From NCBI GenBank assembly GCA_018812905.1, contig JAHJCN010000041.1:1-40376 (forward strand): a stretch of DNA of 40,376 bases, read 5' to 3'. Of this stretch, positions 7,496 to 13,537 are shown piece after piece. Below the pieces are notes generated by a model. It was not told where the DNA came from. It saw only the letters and a program-made list of their open reading frames with translations, and did not search any database. This DNA comes from Patescibacteria group bacterium. GTDB lineage: Bacteria > Patescibacteriota > Patescibacteriia > Magasanikbacterales > GWA2-37-8. Both the position numbers and the translations under genes were made by a program. How positions within the stretch are numbered: position 1 is the first letter of the stretch; each line of letters starts with the position of its first letter.

Positions 7496-7962
7496 CCCGC
7501 CAAATTATCAATAAAGGCCATTGCTTCTTCGCAGACTTCTCTAAGCTCTCTTCTCGCCTCTCCAACATCCTTAGAATTTCTATGATCTAACAATTCTTTC
7601 GCTTTTTGATTGATCGCGTCTATTCTTTTTTGGGCATCATCAATAATATTTTCTACGGCTTTGATGTGTTCGTCTGTCATTGACGGGAATGTGCGTGATA
7701 GGTATTTTTTGATATCCGGAAGCAAAAGACCGTTTTCTTTATCCAACAATTTCGCAAGTTTTTCCCAAAACTTTTCTCCGCTATACATTTTTATTATCTG
7801 CAAAGATTCCGCTCTGCTAAAAAGACCCCTGTAATCTCGTTTGATGGCCACAATCGGATTAGTCAAAGATTCAATTGTGCTTGAAAAATCAACCAGACCG
7901 TTTCCGGCATTCAGGTCTTTCAAGCCCGTCAAACTACCCTGCAAATCTCGATTTTTAGACAT
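7492..7962 (-). CDS. Unrecognised helical protein after dnaK (gene x)
   Basis: I do not recognise this 156-residue protein. After a short polar N-terminus it is predicted as a bundle of amphipathic helices, including EKFWEKLAKLLDKENGLLL and a C-terminal charged helix pair (IIDDAQKRIDAINQKAKELL, then REELREVCEEA-like sequence). It has one Cys and no membrane or secretion signal. ATG at 7962 follows the dnaK stop by 19 bases, and the stop codon overlaps the start of the next gene (ATGA). That spacing makes it part of the chaperone transcript. The fold could suit a client-binding or adaptor protein, but this is only inference. Real coding is supported by coupling, length and codon continuity. 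Confidence 0.7.
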   Translation of the reverse strand: MSKNRDLQGSLTGLKDLNAGNGLVDFSSTIESLTNPIVAIKRDYRGLFSRAESLQIIKMYSGEKFWEKLAKLLDKENGLLLPDIKKYLSRTFPSMTDEHIKAVENIIDDAQKRIDAINQKAKELLDHRNSKDVGEARRELREVCEEAMAFIDNLAG

Positions 7963-7981
7963 AAATTTTGTGATTAATATA

Positions 7982-9892
7982 TTATTTCACCACTTCTCCC
8001 TCAATCGGACCCTGATCATCTTTTTTGGCATCTTCTTTCTTTTCGCCCTTTTCTTCTGCCGAACCTTCTTTTGCCTTACCCTTCTCTTGTTGATACATTT
8101 TCATACCAACAGTTTGCGCGGCTTTTGACAGTTCCTCCGAGGCCTTTTTAATCGCCTCAACATCATCCTTGTTCTTCACTTCTTTCATGACTTTAAGTGT
8201 TTCTTCCACTTTCTTTTTTTCATCATCGGTTACGTCAATCTTTTTCTCTTCCACGTCTTTCATCATTTTTTCCGTGGTATAGATCATCGTATCAGCGATA
8301 TTTTTCGCCTCAATCAATTCTTGTTTGTTCTTGTCGTCCACGGCATGTGCTTCAGCGTCTTTTTTCATTTTTTCAATCTCGTCTTTGTTCAAACCGGACG
8401 ACGCTTCAATGCGGATGGATTGTTCTTTGCCTGTTGCTTTATCTTTAGCCTTCACACTCAAAATACCATTGGCGTCAATATCAAAAGTGACTTCCACCTG
8501 CGGAACTCCGCGCGGAGCCGGCGGGATTCCTTCCAGCATAAAGCGTCCGAGGGCTTTGTTGTCCACGGCCATCGGGCGCTCACCTTGCAAAACATGAATT
8601 TCCACGCCCGGTTGATTATCGGCCGCGGTGGAAAAAACTTGCGTCTTGGATGTTGGAATGGTGGTGTTGCGCTCAATCAATTTGGTAGATACGCCTCCCA
8701 GAGTTTCCAATCCCAAAGAAAGAGGCGTCACATCCAAAAGCAAAATATCTTTTACTTCACCGTGAAGCACGCCACCTTGTACGGCCGCGCCAACTGACAC
8801 AACTTCATCCGGATTAACGCTGATATTTGGTTTCTTGTTGAAAAACTTTTCCACAATCTGAAGCACGAGTGGCATGCGGGTCATTCCGCCAACCATCACC
8901 ACCTCATGCAAATCGTTCACCGACAATTTTGCGTCTTCAATCGCTTTTTTTACAGGCTCCAATGTTTTTTGTACCAAATCTCCCACCAGCTCTTCCAGTT
9001 TGGAGCGAGATATTTTCATCACCAAATGCTTTGGCCCTTCGGCTCCGGATGTGATAAACGGTTCGTTGATTTCCGATTCTTGCGCTGTGGACAATTCAAT
9101 TTTCGCTTTTTCCGCCGCGCTTTTAATGCGCTGGAGCGCCAACGTGTCTTTGCCCAAATCCACACCTTCCGTTTTTTTGAATTCGTCAATTATCCATTGA
9201 ATTACAACTTGGTCGAAATCATCTCCTCCCAAATGTGTGTCGCCATTGGTGGAAAGCACCTGCACATTGTCCGGCGCCACCTCCAAAATGGAGATATCAA
9301 AGGTGCCTCCGCCCAAATCGTATACGGCGATCTTTTGTTCTTTCTTTTTGTCGAAGCCATAGGCCAAAGCGGCCGCAGTGGGTTCGTTAATAATGCGCAA
9401 TACTTTCAGACCGGCGATCTCACCCGCATCTTTGGTGGCCTTTCGTTGAGAGTCGTCAAAATATGCCGGCACGGTGATAACCGCTTCGGTAATTTTTTCA
9501 CCCAAGCGCTCTTCGGCGTCTGCTTTCATTTTTTGAAGAATCATTGCCGAGATTTCTTGCGGAGAATAATCCTTTCCTTGCATGGTCACTTTCACGCCAT
9601 CACCGGACTTTACAATCTTGTATGGCATGAGCTTCAAATCTCTTTGTACTTCGGCGTCATCCCATCTGCGCCCGATAAGACGCTTAATGGAATACAAAGT
9701 ATTTTCCGGATTGGTGACCGCCTGGCGCTTGGCCAATTGACCCACCAATCTTTCCCCGCCTTTAGATATAGCAACAATAGAAGGCGTGGTGCGCGCCCCT
9801 TCCTTGTTTTCCAACACCTTCGGCTGGCCGCCTTCTATGATGGCCATGCAGGAGTTGGTAGTACCGAGATCGATTCCGAGAACTTTTGACAT
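7982..9892 (-). CDS. dnaK: Chaperone protein DnaK (Hsp70)
   Basis: A complete 636-residue Hsp70. The N-terminal ATPase domain begins with [17 protein letters not shown] and contains [30 protein letters not shown] and [12 protein letters not shown]. The interdomain linker is [11 protein letters not shown], and the substrate-binding beta domain and helical lid follow. The C-terminus is Lys/Glu-rich and ends in GPIEGEVVK, a variant of the usual EEVKDK-type tail. DnaK refolds proteins with DnaJ and GrpE, all encoded in this cluster. A 197-base gap separates it from hsp20 and holds a palindromic repeat. No second CIRCE copy is seen there, so control by HrcA would depend on read-through from the operator at 11962-11988, or on a promoter I cannot resolve. 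Confidence 0.98.
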   Translation of the reverse strand: MSKVLGIDLGTTNSCMAIIEGGQPKVLENKEGARTTPSIVAISKGGERLVGQLAKRQAVTNPENTLYSIKRLIGRRWDDAEVQRDLKLMPYKIVKSGDGVKVTMQGKDYSPQEISAMILQKMKADAEERLGEKITEAVITVPAYFDDSQRKATKDAGEIAGLKVLRIINEPTAAALAYGFDKKKEQKIAVYDLGGGTFDISILEVAPDNVQVLSTNGDTHLGGDDFDQVVIQWIIDEFKKTEGVDLGKDTLALQRIKSAAEKAKIELSTAQESEINEPFITSGAEGPKHLVMKISRSKLEELVGDLVQKTLEPVKKAIEDAKLSVNDLHEVVMVGGMTRMPLVLQIVEKFFNKKPNISVNPDEVVSVGAAVQGGVLHGEVKDILLLDVTPLSLGLETLGGVSTKLIERNTTIPTSKTQVFSTAADNQPGVEIHVLQGERPMAVDNKALGRFMLEGIPPAPRGVPQVEVTFDIDANGILSVKAKDKATGKEQSIRIEASSGLNKDEIEKMKKDAEAHAVDDKNKQELIEAKNIADTMIYTTEKMMKDVEEKKIDVTDDEKKKVEETLKVMKEVKNKDDVEAIKKASEELSKAAQTVGMKMYQQEKGKAKEGSAEEKGEKKEDAKKDDQGPIEGEVVK

Positions 9893-9965
9893 ATGTATAT
9901 ATAAATTAATTGTTTATTAGCTTATGAGTTAAATATTAAAATGTTTCATTATTAGATTATTCAAT

Positions 9966-10087
9966 TGTCATTCCAGCCTGCGCGGTAATTACGATGCGAT
10001 TGTCCTCCCGAATAAGCGAACCACCTGGATACCCACGACTTAGTCGGGGGAATGACAGCCAAGTGTTTCACTTCGCACGGAATGACA
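9966..10087. repeat. Dispersed palindromic repeat between hsp20 and dnaK
   Basis: TGTCATTCC (9966-9974) is matched in inverted form by GGAATGACA at 10049-10057, and again at 10079-10087. The interior has further dyad symmetry (CGACTTAGTCG near 10036-10046). This is one of several elements here with TGTCATTCC/TGTCATCC-type ends. It occupies most of the 197-base gap and may affect mRNA stability between the two genes. Confidence 0.75.
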
Positions 10088-10089
10088 AA

Positions 10090-10527
10090 TTACTTCTTGT
10101 CCTTCTTAACAACCTTCACATTCACTTTTTTCAAAGCATTTGGAGTGGCTTTTGGACAGCTCACTTTGAGCACACCATCTTCAAAGGTGGCTTCCACTTT
10201 GTCCTCATGCACCGGAGCCGGCAAGGCAATCTGGCGATAAAACGCGCCACTGCGCACTTCCTTGCGGTAATAATTCTTCTCCTCAACCTCGTGCTCTTTC
10301 TCGCTTTCACCTTGTATGGTAAGCACGCCTTTTTCCACGCTCACTTTCACATCCTCCGGATTAACTCCGGCGAGCGGGGTTTCCACGACAACCGCATTTT
10401 CGGTTTCGTAAACATCCATTGCAGGCACAAATGCCTTCGGTTGCCCGGCAACCGTTGGGAGACGGTTCATCATCTCCTCCATCTCATTGAACGGATCCCA
10501 CATTGGGGACCAACGAATTAATGACAT
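10090..10527 (-). CDS. Small heat-shock protein, Hsp20/alpha-crystallin family
   Basis: A 145-residue ATP-independent holdase that keeps unfolding proteins soluble for DnaK. The N-terminal WSPMWDPFNEMEEMMNRL is typical. The alpha-crystallin domain lies at about 40-130, with AVVVETPLAGVNPEDVKVSVEKG and the GVLTIQGESE and GAFYRQIALP motifs. The usual GVL signature appears at GVLKVSCPK. I chose ATG at 10527 because AGGAG lies 9 bases upstream, a clear Shine-Dalgarno site and an exception among these genes; upstream start codons in frame would add eight unconserved residues. It sits between grpE and dnaK in the HrcA-headed cluster. The position inside the cluster supports joint heat induction. 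Confidence 0.95.
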   Translation of the reverse strand: MSLIRWSPMWDPFNEMEEMMNRLPTVAGQPKAFVPAMDVYETENAVVVETPLAGVNPEDVKVSVEKGVLTIQGESEKEHEVEEKNYYRKEVRSGAFYRQIALPAPVHEDKVEATFEDGVLKVSCPKATPNALKKVNVKVVKKDKK

Positions 10528-10590
10528 ACTTTTTCTCCTATCCAACCTCATGCCGTTTGGCGATAAAGTTGGGTTAAAATTGACTATGAA

Positions 10591-11226
10591 CTATTTTACT
10601 ATAATCACCTTCGCCGGCTTTATCACTCTTTCTCCCATGATATATCCCCCGCTCGCTTCTTTCAAAATAACGCCCGACTCATTTCCTTCTGCTGACTCTT
10701 CCCCCAAGGCTTCGTGTAGCCTTGGATCAAATTTTTCGCCAATGGTTTTTATTTCATCCACTTTATGCGTCTTTAAAATATCCGCGAACTGTTTTGCCAC
10801 AAGCCGTACTCCAACCAACCACGGATCATTATTATTTGCTAATTGTTCCTCATTTCCGCCAGAGGAGGATCCGCCTTTGGCTGAAATTGCTAATTTTAAA
10901 TGATCATAAACCGGAATAAATTCCTCCAAAATTTGTCTCTCGCTCATTTGCGCCCACTCTCCCAATCTGGCGGTGGTTTCCTTTTGCAAATTTTTGTAAT
11001 CCGCGAGCGCTCTTTGCCAACCGATTTTATATTCCTCCATTTCCATTTTCAATTTTTCACATTCTTTACATTCTTTCTTTTTGAAAAATCCGCGCTTTGT
11101 GTCTACTTTTTGCTGTTTACCGAGAGATTGCTTCCCGCCAAAGGCGGGCAGGCGACGCTCGCTCCTCGCAATGACATTTTGGCCGGATTGTGCCGAAGTG
11201 ACGGACTGATTTTGTTCATTTGTCAT
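10591..11226 (-). CDS. grpE: Nucleotide exchange factor GrpE, with an in-frame repeat insertion
   Basis: GrpE releases ADP from DnaK. The 211-residue protein has the usual disordered N-terminus, a long coiled coil at about 50-100 (CEKLKMEMEEYKIGWQRALADYKN) and the C-terminal beta-wing domain (VDEIKTIGEKFDPRLHEALG, then VIKPAKVIIVK). All DnaK-contacting regions look intact. Residues 18-35 (VIARSERRLPAFGGKQSL) come from a palindromic dispersed repeat (11124-11175) read in frame; this region is normally variable, so function should be preserved. A CxxC pair (CKECEKLK) at the start of the coiled coil is unusual. The gene lies 14 bases after hrcA and precedes hsp20 in the same transcript. Confidence 0.95.
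   Translation of the reverse strand: MTNEQNQSVTSAQSGQNVIARSERRLPAFGGKQSLGKQQKVDTKRGFFKKKECKECEKLKMEMEEYKIGWQRALADYKNLQKETTARLGEWAQMSERQILEEFIPVYDHLKLAISAKGGSSSGGNEEQLANNNDPWLVGVRLVAKQFADILKTHKVDEIKTIGEKFDPRLHEALGEESAEGNESGVILKEASGGYIMGERVIKPAKVIIVK
11124..11175. repeat. Palindromic repeat inserted in frame in grpE
   Basis: The 52-base unit runs from GAGATTGCTTC to TCGCAATGAC and holds a CCCGCC-AAA-GGCGGG hairpin (11134-11148). A related copy with the same ends lies at 27848-27887. On the coding strand it adds about 18 codons with no stop. Confidence 0.8.
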
Positions 11227-11240
11227 AATTTAATAAACTC

Positions 11241-11924
11241 TTAAACAATTAAACTCTTTGCCTTGCTTACCAACGCCCAATTACGCTTGTAATTCATACG
11301 CAAAGGACCCAACAACGAAAACAATCCATTCTCGCCAAATTTAAATGACAAAATACTCAAAAAATGTCCAAACGGATGTTCCGATCCCAAAAAAAAATTA
11401 ACATTCTTTTCCGATTTGTTAAAAAAATCTTCCAAACATTCTTCACAGCGATCAAACATAGAGGAAACATCCAGCACAACATTTAGATCCTTAAACTCCG
11501 GCTGGTTGAATAAATTTGAGAGTCCTGTGTAATATACTTTGTTGGGAGCCAGCGCCATCACCACTGTGGCGTTTGATAGTTCGGCCACGGCTTTGGCCAT
11601 TTGTTTTCCCAAAATTTCAACATCGTTTGCAGTGCCGGAAAGCCCATCCAAAACGGCGCTATCTTTTTTTGAAATCTTAATGTTTTGTAAATCCAAACTA
11701 TTCACAAAAAATTTATAACCCATTTCCGTTGGAACTCGACCTGCAGATGTATGTGGGTGTGTCAAATACCCTTGTTCTTCCAAAGCGCGCAGATCGTTGC
11801 GCACAGTGGCTTCGCTCCACTCCAACTTTTTCGCATTAACTAAAAATTTGGAACCAACCGGCTCGGCTGTTTCAATATGGTTTTCCACCACCATTTTCAA
11901 AAGTTGTTCTTGGCGAGCATCCAT
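11241..11924 (-). CDS. hrcA: Heat-inducible transcription repressor HrcA, short form
   Basis: HrcA binds CIRCE operators and represses chaperone genes until heat or client load removes it. The N-terminal winged helix is clear: an SEATVRNDLRALEEQGYL helix-turn-helix followed by the hallmark HPHTSAGRVPTEMGYKFFV. The rest is a GAF-like domain with weak similarity. The length of 227 residues is well below the usual 340, suggesting that the inserted dimerisation segment is reduced or missing. I chose ATG at 11924 (MDARQEQLLK), which begins at the conserved helix; an upstream start at 11999 would translate through the operator. A CIRCE element at 11962-11988 lies between promoter and start, so autoregulation is very likely. 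Confidence 0.93.
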   Translation of the reverse strand: MDARQEQLLKMVVENHIETAEPVGSKFLVNAKKLEWSEATVRNDLRALEEQGYLTHPHTSAGRVPTEMGYKFFVNSLDLQNIKISKKDSAVLDGLSGTANDVEILGKQMAKAVAELSNATVVMALAPNKVYYTGLSNLFNQPEFKDLNVVLDVSSMFDRCEECLEDFFNKSEKNVNFFLGSEHPFGHFLSILSFKFGENGLFSLLGPLRMNYKRNWALVSKAKSLIV

Positions 11925-11961
11925 ATGTAACACGCGATGACAAGAGCGCAAATATACAAAA

Positions 11962-11988
11962 TTATCACTCAATGCACCTGAGTGATAA
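11962..11988. promoter_or_regulatory. CIRCE operator (HrcA binding site)
   Basis: TTATCACTC (11962-11970) and GAGTGATAA (11980-11988) are exact inverted repeats with a 9-base spacer. This matches CIRCE (TTAGCACTC-N9-GAGTGCTAA) except for one symmetrical position in each arm. It overlaps the end of the hrcA promoter -10 box and covers the predicted transcription start, as expected for repression. Confidence 0.95.
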
Positions 11989-12016
11989 TATATCATCACT
12001 GCGTATCCGCTGTCAA
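11987..12016 (-). promoter_or_regulatory. Promoter of the hrcA-headed heat-shock operon
   Basis: On the reverse strand TTGACA (12016-12011), an 18-base spacer and TATATT (11992-11987) form a good sigma70-type promoter. The start would be near 11980, inside the CIRCE dyad. The leader to the hrcA ATG is about 55 bases and no Shine-Dalgarno sequence is obvious. Confidence 0.82.
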
Positions 12017-12021
12017 GAGTT

Positions 12022-12044
12022 TAAAAAGGCCCCTTGCGGAGCCT
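12022..12044 (-). terminator. Terminator after the short SPFH gene
   Basis: On the reverse strand AGGCTCC and GGGGCCT (arms 12044-12038 and 12033-12027) form a 7-bp stem with one G-U pair, closed by a GCAA tetraloop, followed by five T. It begins 6 bases past the stop codon and lies just upstream of the hrcA promoter. Confidence 0.88.
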
Positions 12045-12049
12045 CTGTT

Positions 12050-12622
12050 CTATTGATTTATTGGGGAAATTTCGCTTAAAAGCACGTTTTCCACGTATAT
12101 CCCTCGCGCGTAGAATATTCTTTCCAATTCATTCTTCAGCTCCATTTCCACCGCATCGCGCTTGCCAGAAACAATGTCTTGGTAGTCAAAATGCGAAAAA
12201 ACCATTCGTATGCGACTTCGGATTGTTGGTCGTACAATCTTGGCCACGAAATCCTCGCCGATTGTTTGCCAAATGCTGGGAATTTGATGGACATCCAAAC
12301 GCAACAGAACTGTGCCTTCCACAGCCACTCTCTTGGTGTCCAGTGTCACGGCCGCGATCGGTATATCGCCCATGGCTCTCTCGTGCTCCGCATTAAAATG
12401 TCTGCTAATGCTGTATTCCAAAGTCTGGGTATTGAACAATTTTGCTTTTTGCCAAAATGGAATTTTCAAATGCAAACCGGGCGTTAAAACCTTCTTCAGC
12501 ACACCCCTGCCCAAATCATAAACACAGGCCACATAACCGGGCGGAACGTAGATAAAAAAACCTTTTAAAACATCTTCCACTACGAATGAGTACATTAATT
12601 TGTCTAATGAGTCGCCTGACAT
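12050..12622 (-). CDS. Short SPFH/band 7 domain protein
   Basis: A 190-residue protein with an SPFH (prohibitin homology) core at about 25-170. The pattern GFFIYVPPGYVACVYDLGRG, LTPGLHLKIPFWQKAKLF and VAVEGTVLLRLDVHQIPSIW follows the start of prohibitins and slipins. The first 20 residues lack a strong membrane helix (VLKGFFIYVP could insert only shallowly). The C-terminal coiled coil and oligomerisation region are missing: it ends soon after LLSEISPINQ. Full SPFH proteins build large membrane rings that organise proteases; this short one might be a partner. It follows yidC by 18 bases and has its own terminator, so a yidC-SPFH unit linked to membrane-protein quality control is plausible. Family sure, role inferred. 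Confidence 0.8.
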   Translation of the reverse strand: MSGDSLDKLMYSFVVEDVLKGFFIYVPPGYVACVYDLGRGVLKKVLTPGLHLKIPFWQKAKLFNTQTLEYSISRHFNAEHERAMGDIPIAAVTLDTKRVAVEGTVLLRLDVHQIPSIWQTIGEDFVAKIVRPTIRSRIRMVFSHFDYQDIVSGKRDAVEMELKNELERIFYARGIYVENVLLSEISPINQ

Positions 12623-12640
12623 AAAATAATATTAAGTCCT

Positions 12641-13351
12641 TTATTTTTTATCGTTTTGCGCTGTTTTTAGCGGAAACAACACAACTCTAATTGCGGTTAT
12701 TATATCAGAAAAAATCATTGATGTCAAAATGAAAAGCGATTTAACCATGGGCAAAAAGTACAATATGCCAAAGGTAAAGACGGGGAAAATAACCAAAAAA
12801 GTCACCTCCGAACCTGCCCATTTTTTGCGTTTTCTGTTTTCAATTAAGATTGATAGGAATAAATAGGATGCCACAACTCCCGCCCAAAACGCGTCATGCG
12901 CTTTGCCGATATCAAAACCGTAAAAAATATTGTTAATCTTTCCGGGAAAATCAATTGACGGGTACAGCATTTTAAACATTTTTTCACCGCTGATGCCACG
13001 CACAAACACCTGATAGAGCAAGACCAGAACCAAGACTTGAATGGCAAGTGTCACCACCTTTGCCCAAGGGTTGATGCGATTTTTGCGCATAATTTGACGC
13101 ATCATTTCTTTTTGCGCCACCGCGTCGTGTTTAAAGGCCACTGCGCTTTTTTCCGCCTGCTCCTCGGCCGCCACTTCTTTGTATGCGTTGCGCTCGGAAA
13201 TGATTGTTAGTGGCAACATGGCAAAACGCAAAAAAATTGTGAGCCAGATAACAGCCCAGCCCATATTTTTATCAGCCAAATTCGCGTAAATCCAAATCAG
13301 CGCATTAAAAAGCGGTTGATACAATAATGTGATCCAAATGTAGCTCAACAT
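12641..13351 (-). CDS. yidC: Membrane protein insertase YidC/Oxa1 family
   Basis: YidC inserts and folds inner-membrane proteins, alone or with SecYEG. The protein has 236 residues from ATG at 13351, the short form without the large periplasmic domain of Gram-negative YidC. Helix 1 (LLYQPLFNALIWIYANL) and helix 2 (GWAVIWLTIFLRFAMLPLTI), with its Arg in the hydrophilic groove, match the Oxa1 core. A charged cytosolic loop (about 60-100) precedes three further helices (LAIQVLVLVLLYQVFV, then VVASYLFLSI and FLVIFPVFTFGILYFL). A GTG at 13381 would add ten residues, but the -10 box at 13366-13361 favours 13351. The gene is followed 18 bases later by a short SPFH gene. Confidence 0.9.
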   Translation of the reverse strand: MLSYIWITLLYQPLFNALIWIYANLADKNMGWAVIWLTIFLRFAMLPLTIISERNAYKEVAAEEQAEKSAVAFKHDAVAQKEMMRQIMRKNRINPWAKVVTLAIQVLVLVLLYQVFVRGISGEKMFKMLYPSIDFPGKINNIFYGFDIGKAHDAFWAGVVASYLFLSILIENRKRKKWAGSEVTFLVIFPVFTFGILYFLPMVKSLFILTSMIFSDIITAIRVVLFPLKTAQNDKK

Positions 13352-13360
13352 ATATTTTAT

Positions 13361-13389
13361 ATCATAGCATAAACATGGCACAACGGCAA
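13361..13389 (-). promoter_or_regulatory. Candidate promoter for yidC
   Basis: TTGCCG (13389-13384), 17 bases and TATGAT (13366-13361) on the reverse strand. The predicted start lies only 3-5 bases before the ATG at 13351, suggesting a leaderless or nearly leaderless message. The -35 match is weak. Confidence 0.42.
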
Positions 13390-13401
13390 CAAGCTGTTCA
13401 T

Positions 13402-13460
13402 CGTGTAACGTGTAACCTGTTGCGAATTGCGTTACACGTTACACGTTTCGCGTTACACGC
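13402..13460. repeat. GTGTAAC palindromic repeat
   Basis: CGTGTAACGTGTAAC (13402-13416) and its exact complement GTTACACGTTACACG (13431-13445) form a 15-bp stem around a 14-base loop, and a further GCGTTACACGC follows at 13450-13460. Each arm is itself a tandem of the 7-mer GTGTAAC. It lies between the divergent yidC and acetyl-CoA synthetase promoters and codes for nothing visible. Confidence 0.75.
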
Positions 13461-13470
13461 AATCTCATTT

Positions 13471-13499
13471 TGGACACAAATACGAAAAAAAGATATAAT
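13471..13499 (+). promoter_or_regulatory. Promoter for the acetyl-CoA synthetase gene
   Basis: TGGACA (13471-13476), 17 bases and TATAAT (13494-13499). Five of six bases in the -35 box and all of the -10 box match the sigma70 consensus. The start would be near 13506, leaving about 32 bases of leader. Confidence 0.72.
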
Positions 13500-13537
13500 A
13501 CTGACAGCAAAGAATATTTTCTGCAAAATTTTAAGCT

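Noticed and set aside
8906-9889. A 327-codon open frame on the plus strand opposite dnaK
   Set aside because: It lies wholly within dnaK in antisense and has no promoter, conserved motif or start signal. It is a by-product of dnaK codon use.
9893-9965. Second CIRCE upstream of dnaK
   Set aside because: No TTAGCACTC-type dyad with a 9-base spacer is found there; TTAGCTTATGAG is only a chance partial match.
11925-11999. Extended hrcA start at 11999
   Set aside because: It would place the CIRCE operator inside the coding region and lie upstream of the predicted RNA start at about 11980. HrcA similarity begins at the ATG at 11924.
13402-13460. CRISPR array
   Set aside because: The repeated units are inverted and only three in number, with no regular spacers and no cas genes in the window.
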